Part shown: positions 52,463 to 63,100 of the stretch, piece after piece
How the letters are laid out: the number at the start of each line of letters is the position of its first letter
Numbering within the stretch: the first letter of the stretch is position 1
From: Undibacterium pigrum
GTDB taxonomy: Bacteria > Pseudomonadota > Gammaproteobacteria > Burkholderiales > Burkholderiaceae_D
Direction: 5' to 3'
Length of the DNA stretch: 64,000 nt
NCBI RefSeq assembly: GCF_003201815.1
Contig: NZ_QJKB01000002.1
Location: 652,941 to 716,940, forward strand
Notes under the pieces: generated by a model
What the model was told of the DNA's origin: nothing
The model's input: only the letters and a program-made list of their open reading frames with translations
Database searches by the model: none
Program-made: the position numbers and the translations under genes

Positions 52463-53463
52463 TGCTCAGTCAAAACACCAGGCCGACTTATCCACGCTTG
52501 CTGGCTGACATAGGCGGCACCAATGCCCGTTTCGCGCTGGAGACGGCAGAGCGCCAGTTTGCCGCAGTCAGGGTGCTGGCCTGTGCTGACTTCCCCAGCT
52601 TATCTGATGCCATGCAAAGCTATCTTGCCAGCCCTGAACTTCAACAGGCGTCGGACAAGGCTGAGCTGCACATCAGGCATGCAGCGATTGCCATCGCCAA
52701 CCCTGTCGATGGCGACAGCATCAGCATGACCAATCATCACTGGAGCTTTTCTATTGCTGCCGTGCGCCAGCAACTGGACTTCAGCACCCTGCTGGTCATG
52801 AATGACTTTACTGCACTTGCCATGGCCCTGCCTTATCTCGATGCCAGCCAGCGCCAGCAAATAGGTGGGGGCGTGGAGCAGCCTGGCCGCACCATAGGTC
52901 TTATTGGTGCCGGTACTGGCCTGGGTGTATCAGGCATCATCCCGGCAGGCAACTCATGGGCGCCGCTGGCCAGTGAAGGCGGGCATGCCAGTTTTGCACC
53001 TGCCAATGATGAAGAAGTAAAGATATTGCAAAGCCTGTGGCAGCAGTATGAACATGTGTCGGCTGAGCGCCTCTTGTCCGGCAAGGGCCTGGAGCTGATT
53101 TGTAATGCCATTTCCGGCGAGACCCTGAATGCTGCCGAGATCACGCACAAGGCGCTGGATGGTAGTTGCAGCGCATGCCTGCGTACCGTAGAGCACTTCT
53201 GTGCCATGCTAGGCAGCATGGCAGGCAATGTCGCCCTGACTCTGGGTGCAACGGGCGGCATGTATATAGGTGGTGGCATAGTCCCCAGGCTGGGCCCCTT
53301 GTTTGCCGCATCTGCTTTCCGTGAACGCTTCGTTGCCAAAGGCAGACTGGGCAACTACCTTGCGCAAATACCGACTTATCTGATTACCGAAGAATATCCC
53401 GCCTTCCTGGGTGTTTCAGCCATGCTGGCCCGGCATCTTGAACAAGAAAAAGTAAACATATAA
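52459..53463 (+). CDS. glk: Glucokinase (Glk family)
   Basis: This 334-residue cytoplasmic kinase has an N-terminal phosphate loop LLADIGGTNARFAL and NPVDGDSISMTNHHWSFS. The active-site region reads LLVMNDFTALAMALP, followed by GAGTGLGVSGII, EGGHASFAP and TLGATGGMYIGGGI. These are the group A proteobacterial glucokinase motifs. It makes glucose 6-phosphate from sugar taken up by the neighbouring permease or released by GH1. The ATG at 52459 overlaps the GH3 stop; an ATG at 52462 is equally possible. Confidence 0.93.
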   Translation: MMLSQNTRPTYPRLLADIGGTNARFALETAERQFAAVRVLACADFPSLSDAMQSYLASPELQQASDKAELHIRHAAIAIANPVDGDSISMTNHHWSFSIAAVRQQLDFSTLLVMNDFTALAMALPYLDASQRQQIGGGVEQPGRTIGLIGAGTGLGVSGIIPAGNSWAPLASEGGHASFAPANDEEVKILQSLWQQYEHVSAERLLSGKGLELICNAISGETLNAAEITHKALDGSCSACLRTVEHFCAMLGSMAGNVALTLGATGGMYIGGGIVPRLGPLFAASAFRERFVAKGRLGNYLAQIPTYLITEEYPAFLGVSAMLARHLEQEKVNI

Positions 53464-53475
53464 CAGGAGACATTG

Positions 53476-54786
53476 ATGGAAAATTCCTTACCCGTCACAG
53501 CCACAGCTACAACTACAACTTCACCTGGTCAGCAAGCCAGGAGTCAGACCAGTTCTCTCGTCATTGTGACCATACTGTTTTTCATGTGGGGCTTGCTGAC
53601 TTCACTCAATGATGTCCTGATACCGCATCTGAAATCGATCTACACCCTCAGTTATCTGCAAGCGACGTTGGTGCAATTCTGTTTCTTTGGTGCTTATTTC
53701 ATCGTCTCTTTACCGGCTGGCATGCTGATCAAAAAAATCGGTTATCAGAGCGGTGCTGTCACTGGCCTGGTCATTGCCGCGGGTGGTTGTGCCCTGTTTT
53801 ATCCTGCTTCCATGGGCAGTTATGCCTTATTTCTGCTGGCGTTTTTTGTGCTGGCCTCCGGCATCACGATCTTGCAGGTGGCAGCCAATCCTTATGTGAC
53901 CGTGCTGGGCGATGCAAGAACTGCATCCAGTCGCCTGACGCTGACACAGGCTTTCAATTCTTTGGGGACGACAGTAGCGCCGATTTTCGGCGGCATACTT
54001 ATCTTGTCTGGCGCTGCTCTCACAGCCGTGGAAATCAATGCACTGCCAGCAGCAGAGCAAACTGCTTATCGCAGCAGTGCTGGTGCTGCTGTGCAAATGC
54101 CTTATCTGATGCTGGCGGCTGCTTTGCTCTTGCTGGCGATCTTATTTGCCTTTGCGCGTCTGCCCAAAATCAGCCACACAGAAGAAGCTGACACAGGTGT
54201 CAGCAGCGGCAAAGCATCGGTGCTATCGCATACGCATCTGGTGCTGGGTGCGATAGGTATTTTCCTGTACGTTGGAGGTGAGGTCAGCATAGGCAGCTTT
54301 CTCATTAGTTTCCTGGGTGAGTCACATATTGGTGGGTTGACGCCTGCCGTGGCTGCTCATTATGTGAGTTTTTATTGGGGTGGTGCGATGGTAGGTCGCT
54401 TCATAGGTTTTGCTGTCATGCGCAAGTTTAGCCCGGGCAAGACTCTGGCGTTTAATTCTGCTGCCGCCATAGCCCTGATTTTGACTGCCATCTACAGCCA
54501 TGGTTCTCTGGCGATGTGGGCCATACTGGCAGTGGGCCTGTGTAATTCCATCATGTTCCCCACTATCTTCAGCATGGCATTGAACAAGCTCGGCAAATTT
54601 ACTGGTCAGGGTTCGGGCATCTTGTGTATGGCGATAGTTGGTGGTGCGCTGGTGCCTTTCCTGCAGGGTTATCTGGCGGATACCCTCGGCCTGAATCTTT
54701 CCTTCTATGTGCCTGCAGCCTGCTATACCTTCATCCTGTATTTCGGCATACGTTATGCGGGTATGTACTCAAACAAAGCTGAATAG
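53476..54786 (+). CDS. FHS-family sugar/proton symporter (GluP/FucP-like)
   Basis: This 436-residue inner-membrane protein has twelve helices. The opening [19 protein letters not shown] and the [13 protein letters not shown] segment are diagnostic of the FucP/GluP glucose-galactose-fucose permeases. AGGAGA lies six bases before the ATG at 53476. It is the last gene of the receptor operon and precedes a clear terminator. It would bring in glucose set free in the periplasm by GH3. Confidence 0.92.
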   Translation: MENSLPVTATATTTTSPGQQARSQTSSLVIVTILFFMWGLLTSLNDVLIPHLKSIYTLSYLQATLVQFCFFGAYFIVSLPAGMLIKKIGYQSGAVTGLVIAAGGCALFYPASMGSYALFLLAFFVLASGITILQVAANPYVTVLGDARTASSRLTLTQAFNSLGTTVAPIFGGILILSGAALTAVEINALPAAEQTAYRSSAGAAVQMPYLMLAAALLLLAILFAFARLPKISHTEEADTGVSSGKASVLSHTHLVLGAIGIFLYVGGEVSIGSFLISFLGESHIGGLTPAVAAHYVSFYWGGAMVGRFIGFAVMRKFSPGKTLAFNSAAAIALILTAIYSHGSLAMWAILAVGLCNSIMFPTIFSMALNKLGKFTGQGSGILCMAIVGGALVPFLQGYLADTLGLNLSFYVPAACYTFILYFGIRYAGMYSNKAE

Positions 54787-54808
54787 TTTTTTCCTTGCGC
54801 GGAAATTC

Positions 54809-54833
54809 GGGAGCTTCATGCTCCCATTTTTTT
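54809..54833 (+). terminator. Rho-independent terminator of the glucan operon
   Basis: Stem GGGAGC / GCTCCC with loop TTCAT followed by ATTTTTTT, 22 bases after the permease stop. Confidence 0.9.
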
Positions 54834-54921
54834 GCCTGTACTTTTTTCCTATGTTTTTTGCAAACACTGCCTGGATGAATAATAATGCACGCTCATTATT
54901 TGCATACTGGCGGCTGGGAAA

Positions 54922-55368
54922 ATGACTGCTGTTAAAAAAGAAATCTGGGCGACACTGGCAGGCATCTCTGCCTTTCTTGGTGGCTTGTTGCATGTCATTG
55001 CCCTGATAGGCGGCGCAGACTGGATTTATTTTTTCCATGCGCCGCCCTCAGTGGTAGAGTCAGCGCGCCTGGGCACCTGGCTTGCCTCGGTGAGTACTTT
55101 ATTCATAACAGCCCTGATGTGGCTGTGCAGCCTGTACGCATTTTCCGCCGCAGGATATCTGCGCCGCCTGCCATTGCTGCGCACAGGTTTGTTGGTGGTG
55201 GCCTTTATTTGCATAGTGCGCGGCCTGATCTTTTTTCCTTTGATCTTGATTAACTCAGCCTGGTTAAAGCGTCTGGATACTTTTGAGATAGTCGCTTCCG
55301 TGATCTGGCTTGCGATAGGTATATTTTTCGCGTTGGGCCTTCGTGCTGTTTGGAAAAAGTCTTGCTGA
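54922..55368 (+). CDS. Small four-helix membrane protein, function unknown
   Basis: This 148-residue protein has four predicted membrane helices (about 10-30, 50-72, 84-106 and 118-140) and a positively charged C-terminus. It is not recognised as a member of a named family. The ATG at 54922 has no strong ribosome-binding site. It follows the glucan operon terminator and has its own AT-rich upstream region, so it is probably independent of that operon. Confidence 0.65.
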   Translation: MTAVKKEIWATLAGISAFLGGLLHVIALIGGADWIYFFHAPPSVVESARLGTWLASVSTLFITALMWLCSLYAFSAAGYLRRLPLLRTGLLVVAFICIVRGLIFFPLILINSAWLKRLDTFEIVASVIWLAIGIFFALGLRAVWKKSC

Positions 55369-55805
55369 GCCTGTGAGCTACTTATTCATAGAACAAGTTG
55401 AACTTGAATTGCATGGCTATCATTTTTTGTGATACCCCTATTTTAATTCCATATTTTCCATCAACGCGTATTCCACCTACACTGTGAACACAGCAGATTT
55501 CAAAGGAAGTCGAAGAAGCGCTGCAGCGAAATTTCGAAAGCTTCTTTTGATGTCTCTTTGATTCGACCAGAGTGGTGTCAAGCATCGCGTAATCACCCCG
55601 TAGCATATCTGACGTTGGCAGATGTGATACAGATAGCGTCTTGATATCGAATTTTGTGTCGAATTCGAATAAAATGGTAGTTATCACTACCAACGCAACG
55701 AGAGCCTATCTCTGATACCTCGCTATAGGCTCCGAGCAAAATTGTGTCTTACCGGATACAACGCATGCTCTTTGCGATCTAAATCACAAATTTTGGAGCC
55801 ACCTT
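55369..55805. other. AT-rich gap with hairpins and a doubtful minus-strand frame
   Basis: This 437-base gap lies between the small membrane protein and the oxidoreductase gene. A minus-strand frame (55382-55693, 103 codons, TTG start) contains LRGDYAMLDTTL, which recalls the GDYxxLxY motif of a small membrane-associated family. The rest of it matches nothing, so it may be a remnant or chance. Dyads stand at 55676-55691 (GGTAGT/ACTACC) and 55702-55732 (GAGCCTAT/ATAGGCTC). The second lies about 75 bases before the oxidoreductase start and could be a leader element. Confidence 0.4.
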
Positions 55806-58800
55806 ATGTCATCCGACACCACCCTGGAGTCTGCTGGACTCTCGTCCCTGCCATCCCCGTCGTCTTCTGCCAAAGAAGTTCACACCGAGCCCGTCCAGGA
55901 TGCGCTCGAAGCCAGCCAGATCACCAGCCCCCCGCAATTGAATGATGTGCAACTCGACGATAAATATACGTCGAACAGCGGCACGATCTTTTTGTCAGGC
56001 ATACAAGCCCTGGTAAGGCTGCCCATGATGCAGCGCCAGCGTGACCTGGCTGCGGGCTTGAATACGGCGGGATTTATTTCCGGCTATCGTGGTTCCCCGC
56101 TGGGTGGCCTGGATGAAACATTGTGGAAAACCAAAAAGCTGCTGGAGCAAAACCATGTGCAGTTCGTGCCCGGTGTCAATGAAGACCTGGCAGCGACTGC
56201 AGTATGGGGCTCGCAAACAGTAGACCTGATAGGCCCTGCCAAATACGATGGTGTATTTGGCATGTGGTATGGCAAAGGCCCTGGCGTGGACCGTAGTGCT
56301 GACGTATTCAAGCACATGAACCATGCGGGCACATCGAAACACGGTGGCGTCCTGCTGGTGGCCGGTGATGACCATGGCGCTTATTCATCAACACTGCCGC
56401 ATCAGTCTGACCATATTTTTTCGGCCTGCATGATACCCATGCTCTACCCCAGCAATGTGCAGGAATACCTGGACTTGGGCCTGCATGCCTGGGCCATGTC
56501 GCGCTTCTCTGGCTGCGCAGTGGGCTTCAAGGCGCTGGCGGATACGGTGGAATCCACTTCCTCGGTCGATGCCGACCCTTTCCGCCTGCAAATCAAGATA
56601 CCGCAAGATTTTGTCATGCCTGAAGGTGGCCTGAATACGCGCCTGTCGCTTGATACCCTGGGCATACAGGCACGCAAGCAGGAAGCCCTGATGCAGGATT
56701 ACAAAATCTATGCGGCCCTGGCCTATGCCCGTATCAACAAACTCAATCATGTCACCATAGACAGCCCGACTGCACGTCTGGGCATCGTCGCCTCTGGCAA
56801 GTCTTACCTCGATGTGCTGGAAGCGCTGGAAGAACTGGGCATCGATGAAAAATTCGCTGCCGAGATAGGCATACGCCTGTTCAAGGTATCCATGCCATGG
56901 CCGCTGGAACCGGATGGCGTGCGCGAATTCGCCCAGGGTCTCGATGAAATCCTGGTGGTTGAAGAAAAACGCCAAATGGTTGAGTACCAGCTCAAGGAAC
57001 AACTATATAACTGGCGCGACGATGTGCGCCCGCGCGTCATCGGCAAGTTTGATGAAAAAGGCGAATGGGTACATCCTCGCGGTGAATGGCTGCTGACTTC
57101 CAAGGCTGATTTTTCAGTGGCACAAATTGCCCGCGTGATTTCTTCACGCATCGCACGCTTCCATACCAGCGATCTCATCAAGGCGCGCCTGGCATTTTTG
57201 GAAGCCAAGGATGTCGTGCTCAGCAAGCAGGTCAATACACCGGCACGCCCAGCTTATTATTGCTCAGGCTGCCCGCACAATACTTCGACCAAGGTGCCGG
57301 AAGGCAGCCTGGCGCTGGCAGGCATAGGTTGCCATGTCATGGCAACCGCGATTTATCCTGAATTCAATAAACTGACTACCCATATGGGCGGCGAAGGTGC
57401 GCCGTGGATAGGACAGGCCGCATTTTCGACCTTGCCGCATGTATTCCAGAATCTTGGTGATGGTACTTATTTCCATTCCGGTTATCTGGCAATACGCGCA
57501 GCAGTCGCTGCCAAGGTTAATATCACCTACAAGATTTTGTATAACGACGCGGTAGCGATGACGGGTGGGCAACCGGTCGATGGCATTATCAGCGTACCGA
57601 TGATGGCGCAACAGATGGCCGCAGAAGGCGTCAAGCGCATCGCCCTGGTGACTGAGGATTTGTCGCGCTACACAGACCGTTCCAACCTGCCCAGCTTTTT
57701 AACTCTGCATGACCGCAAGGACATGGATGCCGTGCAACGTGAATTGCGCGATATCCCCGGTGCGACCGTACTCATTTACGACCAGACCTGTGCCGCCGAG
57801 AAACGCCGTCGTCGCAAAAAAGGCGAATTCCCTGACCCCAACCAGCGCATGTTCATCAATGAAGCAGTCTGCGAAGGTTGTGGCGACTGCGGTGTGCAAT
57901 CCAACTGTACGTCCATCATGCCGGTGGAGACAGAATTTGGCCGCAAGCGCAGCATAGATCAATCGTCTTGCAACAAGGATTATTCCTGCGTCAAGGGCTT
58001 TTGCCCTAGCTTTGTGACCGTAGAAGGCGGCAAGCTGGTCAAGTCCAAAACCGGCACGGCAAAGACGGATGATTTTGGTGCTCTGCCAGAACCACAATTG
58101 CCAGCCTGTGAAAGCTCTTACAATATCCTGCTGAACGGCATAGGCGGTACGGGTGTCATCACCGTTGGTGCCCTGCTGGGCATGGCCGCACATCTTGAAG
58201 GCAAGGGCGCATCGGTACTCGACATGACAGGCATGTCGCAAAAAAATGGCTCGGTGACTTCGCACATACGCATCGTCAACCAGGCTGGCAAATTACGTGC
58301 ACAGCGTATAGCGACGGGTGAAGCTGACCTGATCCTGGGCTGCGATATCCTGACTGCTGGCGCACATGACGCGATTTCCAAAATGCGTGCAGGCCGCACT
58401 CGTGCCGTCATCAATACCCATGAACAACCGACCGGTCCGTTTGCCAAAAATCCTGACTGGCAATTCCCGCTGGAGTCAGTTGAACACCTGATTTCTGAAT
58501 CAGTCGGTGGCAATGTTGATTTCATCAATGCCACCAAACTGGCAACCGCCCTGATGGGCGACTCCATCGCCACCAATTTGTTCATGCTGGGTTTTGCCTA
58601 CCAGAAGGGTGCGATACCCGTATCTGAAACGGCTTTGCTGCGAGCAATAGAACTGAATGGTGTGGCGATAGAGGCCAACAAGAAAGCCTTTCTCTGGGGC
58701 CGCCGTGCAGCGGTGGATTTTGCCCGCGTGGAAAAAATCGCCATCCCTGGCCAGCCTGTCGTCATCCAGATGCCGCAAAGCCTGGACGCCCTCGTCAAGC

Positions 58801-59435
58801 GCCGCATCGCGGTATTGACGGATTACCAGAACGCCGCCTATGCCCAGCAATATGCTGATCTCGTCGATAAAGTGCGCAAAGCGGAATCTGCATTGAATGC
58901 CGGTAACAAGTTCAGCATGGCAGTTGCCAAATACGCCTTCAAACTCATGGCCTACAAGGATGAATATGAAGTTGCACGTCTATATACCAATGGCGATTTC
59001 ACCGCAAAACTGAAGCAACAGTTTGAAGGCGACTTCAGCCTGAAATTCAATCTGGCTCCGCCTATCTTCTCAAAAAAAGATGGACAGGGTCATCTGGTCA
59101 AGGCGCAATACGGCTCCTGGGTCTGGCAGGCATTCAAGCTGCTGGCCAAACTCAATGGCTTGCGTGGTACGGCACTGGATATCTTTGGCAAGACCGAAGA
59201 ACGCAAGGCCGAGCGTGCGCTCGTTGTTGAATACACTGCGCTGATGGAAAAACTCGCTGCTGGTTTGAATGCGGATAATCTGGAGCAAGCCATTGCTCTC
59301 GCAAGCCTGCCTGAAAAGATACGCGGGTATGGTCATGTGAAGGAAAAGGCCATGCAGGCGTATCATGCAGAGAAAGCAGTTTTGCTGAAGCCTCAAAATA
59401 CAACAGTGATCAAGGAAGTGTCGCGCGTAGCGTGA
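55806..59435 (+). CDS. Indolepyruvate ferredoxin oxidoreductase family protein (single chain)
   Basis: This 1209-residue soluble enzyme fuses the parts of IorA and IorB. There is a Ser/Pro-rich leader (1-45). The N-terminal pyrimidine-type domain contains SGYRGSPLGGLDE and GDDHGAYSSTLPHQSD. A thiamine-diphosphate-binding domain follows (about 480-660: CSGCPHNTSTK, GGEGAPWIG, YNDAVAMTGGQP). A cysteine cluster VCEGCGDCGVQSNC (about 690-705) fits an iron-sulfur centre. The gamma domain (about 775-960, NGIGGTGVITVGALLG) and a long C-terminal part complete the chain. The family oxidatively decarboxylates aryl or branched-chain 2-oxo acids to acyl-CoA. The nearby icmF suits branched-chain acyl-CoA metabolism. 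Confidence 0.9.
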   Translation: MSSDTTLESAGLSSLPSPSSSAKEVHTEPVQDALEASQITSPPQLNDVQLDDKYTSNSGTIFLSGIQALVRLPMMQRQRDLAAGLNTAGFISGYRGSPLGGLDETLWKTKKLLEQNHVQFVPGVNEDLAATAVWGSQTVDLIGPAKYDGVFGMWYGKGPGVDRSADVFKHMNHAGTSKHGGVLLVAGDDHGAYSSTLPHQSDHIFSACMIPMLYPSNVQEYLDLGLHAWAMSRFSGCAVGFKALADTVESTSSVDADPFRLQIKIPQDFVMPEGGLNTRLSLDTLGIQARKQEALMQDYKIYAALAYARINKLNHVTIDSPTARLGIVASGKSYLDVLEALEELGIDEKFAAEIGIRLFKVSMPWPLEPDGVREFAQGLDEILVVEEKRQMVEYQLKEQLYNWRDDVRPRVIGKFDEKGEWVHPRGEWLLTSKADFSVAQIARVISSRIARFHTSDLIKARLAFLEAKDVVLSKQVNTPARPAYYCSGCPHNTSTKVPEGSLALAGIGCHVMATAIYPEFNKLTTHMGGEGAPWIGQAAFSTLPHVFQNLGDGTYFHSGYLAIRAAVAAKVNITYKILYNDAVAMTGGQPVDGIISVPMMAQQMAAEGVKRIALVTEDLSRYTDRSNLPSFLTLHDRKDMDAVQRELRDIPGATVLIYDQTCAAEKRRRRKKGEFPDPNQRMFINEAVCEGCGDCGVQSNCTSIMPVETEFGRKRSIDQSSCNKDYSCVKGFCPSFVTVEGGKLVKSKTGTAKTDDFGALPEPQLPACESSYNILLNGIGGTGVITVGALLGMAAHLEGKGASVLDMTGMSQKNGSVTSHIRIVNQAGKLRAQRIATGEADLILGCDILTAGAHDAISKMRAGRTRAVINTHEQPTGPFAKNPDWQFPLESVEHLISESVGGNVDFINATKLATALMGDSIATNLFMLGFAYQKGAIPVSETALLRAIELNGVAIEANKKAFLWGRRAAVDFARVEKIAIPGQPVVIQMPQSLDALVKRRIAVLTDYQNAAYAQQYADLVDKVRKAESALNAGNKFSMAVAKYAFKLMAYKDEYEVARLYTNGDFTAKLKQQFEGDFSLKFNLAPPIFSKKDGQGHLVKAQYGSWVWQAFKLLAKLNGLRGTALDIFGKTEERKAERALVVEYTALMEKLAAGLNADNLEQAIALASLPEKIRGYGHVKEKAMQAYHAEKAVLLKPQNTTVIKEVSRVA

Positions 59436-59446
59436 ACGATGATCAG

Positions 59447-59478
59447 GCCAGGCTCACTTTCACAAAAGTGAGCCTGGC
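59447..59478 (+). terminator. Strong hairpin after the oxidoreductase gene
   Basis: A perfect 14-bp stem (59447-59460 with 59465-59478, GCCAGGCTCACTTT) has a 4-base CACA loop, 11 bases past the stop. No U-tract follows, so it may stabilise the 3' end or end transcription with help. Confidence 0.7.
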
Positions 59479-59522
59479 TGAATGTTGCAGAACAAGCTGA
59501 CTAAAACTTTATCCTGTTCCGT

Positions 59523-59945
59523 ATGTTCAAAAAACTCTTGTTGATATCAATAGCCGCATCTGGCCTGTGCATGGCAACTGCCGATGCTGCACCAGCCTCA
59601 ATTTTGCGCCTCTACTTACCCCGGCTGGCGCTGGCTGGGGAAGATGGCGAACGGCTTACTGAATTCAAACTGACGCAAGCCTGCGGAGAATTCTGGGGCC
59701 TGACTGGCATCCCTAAAGACTGGAGTGTGGAAATTATCAGCCCGAGTTCTGGCACTGCGGTCTTGCATGCCAGTGCAGGTCATGGTGCTTCCAGTCTGTT
59801 TGATGTGCGCGCATGGAATGGGGTAGTACGCATAGCGGGTGCTCATGCTAGCTGCAAGGACTTGAGTGTGGTGCTTGTCACCGAAACAGGTGACAGACGC
59901 AAGGAATACCAATTGTCAGGGCGTGAATTGCAATTGCGCAAGTGA
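59523..59945 (+). CDS. Small exported protein, function unknown
   Basis: This 140-residue protein has a clear signal peptide (MFKKLLLISIAASGLCMATADA-A) and a mature part of about 118 residues with alternating short strands. Two cysteines (ACGEFWG and ASCKDL) could pair. Not recognised as a named family. It stands alone between the oxidoreductase hairpin and the icmF control region, with no evident ribosome-binding site. Confidence 0.6.
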   Translation: MFKKLLLISIAASGLCMATADAAPASILRLYLPRLALAGEDGERLTEFKLTQACGEFWGLTGIPKDWSVEIISPSSGTAVLHASAGHGASSLFDVRAWNGVVRIAGAHASCKDLSVVLVTETGDRRKEYQLSGRELQLRK

Positions 59946-60020
59946 ATGGTGCAATTAAGCAGAATATTCAAGCGGGATACTTAATGCAAGAATTGTCAAT
60001 AAAATAATATGAGTGAATGC

Positions 60021-60142
60021 ATGCAATTGAAGAATTGCATGAAAACTATGATTTCAATTTTTAATTGACGTTTACGTTAACGTCATATAACTTAGCCTAA
60101 CCCAAACACAGTGATTATTGCCAAAAAGCAATAATCACTGTG
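60021..60142. promoter_or_regulatory. Three-dyad control region of icmF
   Basis: Three inverted repeats stand in a row: ATGCAATT/AATTGCAT (60021-60040); TGACGTTTACGTTAACGTCA (60066-60085), with 7-bp arms and repeated ACGT cores; and a perfect 15-bp stem (60107-60121 with 60128-60142) with a 6-base loop, ending 25 bases before the ATG. The ACGT dyad resembles operators reported for MerR-family LiuR regulators of branched-chain amino acid breakdown; that link is from memory of the family. The last stem has no U-tract. Confidence 0.6.
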
Positions 60143-60167
60143 ATAAAACAAGACCGATGAGGAAGAC

Positions 60168-63100
60168 ATGACTGACCTGTCCGTTGCCCAGAACCTGACT
60201 GAATACAAACCTGCCAACAAAGTGCGCTTTGTTACCGCCGCTTCCCTGTTCGATGGCCATGATGCCTCGATCAATATCATGCGCCGCATTTTGATGGCAA
60301 ATGGTGCTGAGGTGATCCATCTGGGCCATAACCGTTCGGTAGAAGAAATCGTCACTGCCGCCCTGCAGGAAGATGCCCAGGGCATCGCCATTTCCAGTTA
60401 CCAGGGTGGTCATGTTGAATACTTCAAATACATGATAGACCTGCTCAAGCAACGCGGTGGTGCGCATATCAAGGTATTTGGCGGTGGCGGTGGTGTCATC
60501 GTGCCGGAAGAAATCGCCGATCTGCATGCCTATGGCGTGACCCGTATTTTCAGCCCTGAAGATGGCCAGCGCATGGGCCTGGTGGGCATGATTTTGTCGA
60601 TGATACAGGCTTGCGACAGCGATCTGTCCGGCTACGCACCGACAACGCTGGCAGTATTGCAGCAAGGCGATATCGCCGACAAACACCGCCCGCTGGCACA
60701 ATTGATTACCGCGCTGGAAAACGATAAGGTAGCGCCAGAATTGCGCACGCAATTGATGGATGCAGCAAAAGTCAGCAAGGCACCTACCCTGGGTATTACG
60801 GGTACTGGTGGTGCCGGTAAATCGTCACTGACAGATGAACTCATACGTCGTATACGCCTGGACCAGGATGATCACCTGAACATCGCCCTGATCTCCATCG
60901 ATCCTTCACGCCGCAAATCTGGCGGTGCCTTGCTGGGTGACCGCATACGCATGAATGCCATCAACCCCTGGAAGGGCAAGCTCAAGGTTTTCATGCGTTC
61001 GCTGGCAACCCGTGAAGCGGGCTCAGAAATTTCACAAGCCTTGCCAGATGTGATTGCTGCCTGCAAGGTCGCCGGTTTTGACCTGGTCATCGTCGAGACT
61101 TCTGGCATAGGCCAGGGTGATGCGGCGATTGTGCCGCATGTTGATGTCTCGATGTATGTCATGACACCAGAATTTGGTGCTGCATCACAGCTGGAAAAAA
61201 TCGACATGCTCGATTTTGCCGATTTTGTCGCCATCAATAAATTTGACCGCAAAGGTGCACAGGATGCCCTGCGCGATGTCGCCAAACAATACCAGCGAAA
61301 TCGTGAATTGTGGACTCAGAAGCCAGATGAAATGCCAGTCTATGGCACGCAGGCTTCACGCTTCAATGATGATGGCGTGACTGCGCTGTACCAAGGCATT
61401 TTGCCAGCACTGGTGCAACGCGGTTTGCTGGCCAAGCCCAGCAAGCTGGCAGCCATCAGCGTCAAATATTCCAGCGCCAAAAACGTGATTGTGCCACCGG
61501 CACGCAGCCGTTACTTGGCTGAGATTGCTGATACGGTACGCGCCTATCACAAGAACACCGGCAAGCAGGTCTTGATTGCCCGTGAACGCCAGCAACTGCA
61601 AGAGACCAAGCGCATGCTGTCAGTGGCAGGCAAGTCTGCGGATTTTGATGACCTGATTACCGAGCGCGAAAACCGTTTGGATGGCGAATCCAAAAAACTC
61701 ATCAGCATGTGGCCAGACATGCAGGCTGCCTATGCCGGTGATGAATATGTCGTCAAAATCCGAGACAAAGAGATACGCACCCGTCTGGTACAGCAATCCC
61801 TGTCTGGCACCAAGATACGCAAGGTGGCTTTACCGCGCTTTGTCGATCACGGTGAAATCCTGCGCTGGCTGATGCTGGAAAACGTTCCCGGTTCTTTCCC
61901 TTTCACTGCCGGTGTATTCGCCTTCAAACGCGAAGGTGAAGATCCTACCCGCATGTTTGCCGGTGAAGGTGATCCTTTCCGTACCAACCGCCGCTTCAAG
62001 CTGGTGTCGCAAGGCATGGATGCCAAGCGCCTGTCGACTGCCTTTGACTCGGTGACGCTGTATGGTGCAGACCCGGCCATACGTCCGGACATCTACGGCA
62101 AGGTCGGCAATTCCGGCGTTTCAGTCGCGACGCTGGAAGACATGAAGGTCTTGTATGATGGCTTTGATTTGTGTGATCCCGCCACATCGGTATCCATGAC
62201 CATCAATGGCCCGGCACCGACGATACTGGCTTTCTTCATGAACACCGCAATCGATCAGCAGATGGAAAAATTCCGCGTCGATAACAAACGCGAACCGACT
62301 GCCGATGAATCCGCCAAGATACGCGCCTGGGTATTGCAAAATGTACGTGGCACGGTGCAGGCAGATATCCTGAAAGAAGATCAGGGGCAAAACACCTGCA
62401 TCTTCTCGACAGAATTCTCGCTGAAGGTCATGGGCGATATACAGGAATATTTCGTCCATCATCAGGTGCGCAATTTCTATTCAGTTTCCATCTCTGGTTA
62501 CCATATTGCTGAAGCAGGTGCGAACCCGATTTCTCAACTGGCCTTCACACTGTCAAATGGTTTCACATTTGTCGAAGCCTATCTGGCACGAGGCATGCAC
62601 ATTGATGATTTTGCGGCCAACCTGTCTTTCTTCTTCAGCAATGGCATGGACCCTGAATACACAGTACTGGGCCGCGTGGCCCGCCGTATCTGGGCAGTGG
62701 CGATGCGTGACAAATATGGTGCGAATGATCGCAGCCAGAAACTGAAATACCATATCCAGACCAGCGGCCGTTCCCTGCATGCGCAAGAGATCGATTTCAA
62801 CGATATCCGCACCACGCTGCAAGCCCTGATTGCGATCTACGACAACTGCAACAGCCTGCACACCAATGCCTATGATGAGGCCATCACCACGCCTACTGAT
62901 GAATCCGTACGCCGTGCTTTGGCTATCCAGCTCATCATCAACCGTGAATGGGGCCTGGCGAAAAACGAGAACCCTATCCAGGGCAGCTTCATCATCGAAG
63001 AATTGACCGACATGGTAGAAGAAGCCGTTATGCAAGAGTTTGAACGCATCGCTGAACGTGGTGGTGTACTGGGTGCCATGGAAACCGGCTATCAGCGCGG

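Noticed and set aside
60107-60142. Rho-independent terminator or cobalamin riboswitch before icmF
   Set aside because: The hairpin is strong but no U-tract follows, and no conserved B12-box pattern is seen; it is kept as an undefined leader dyad.
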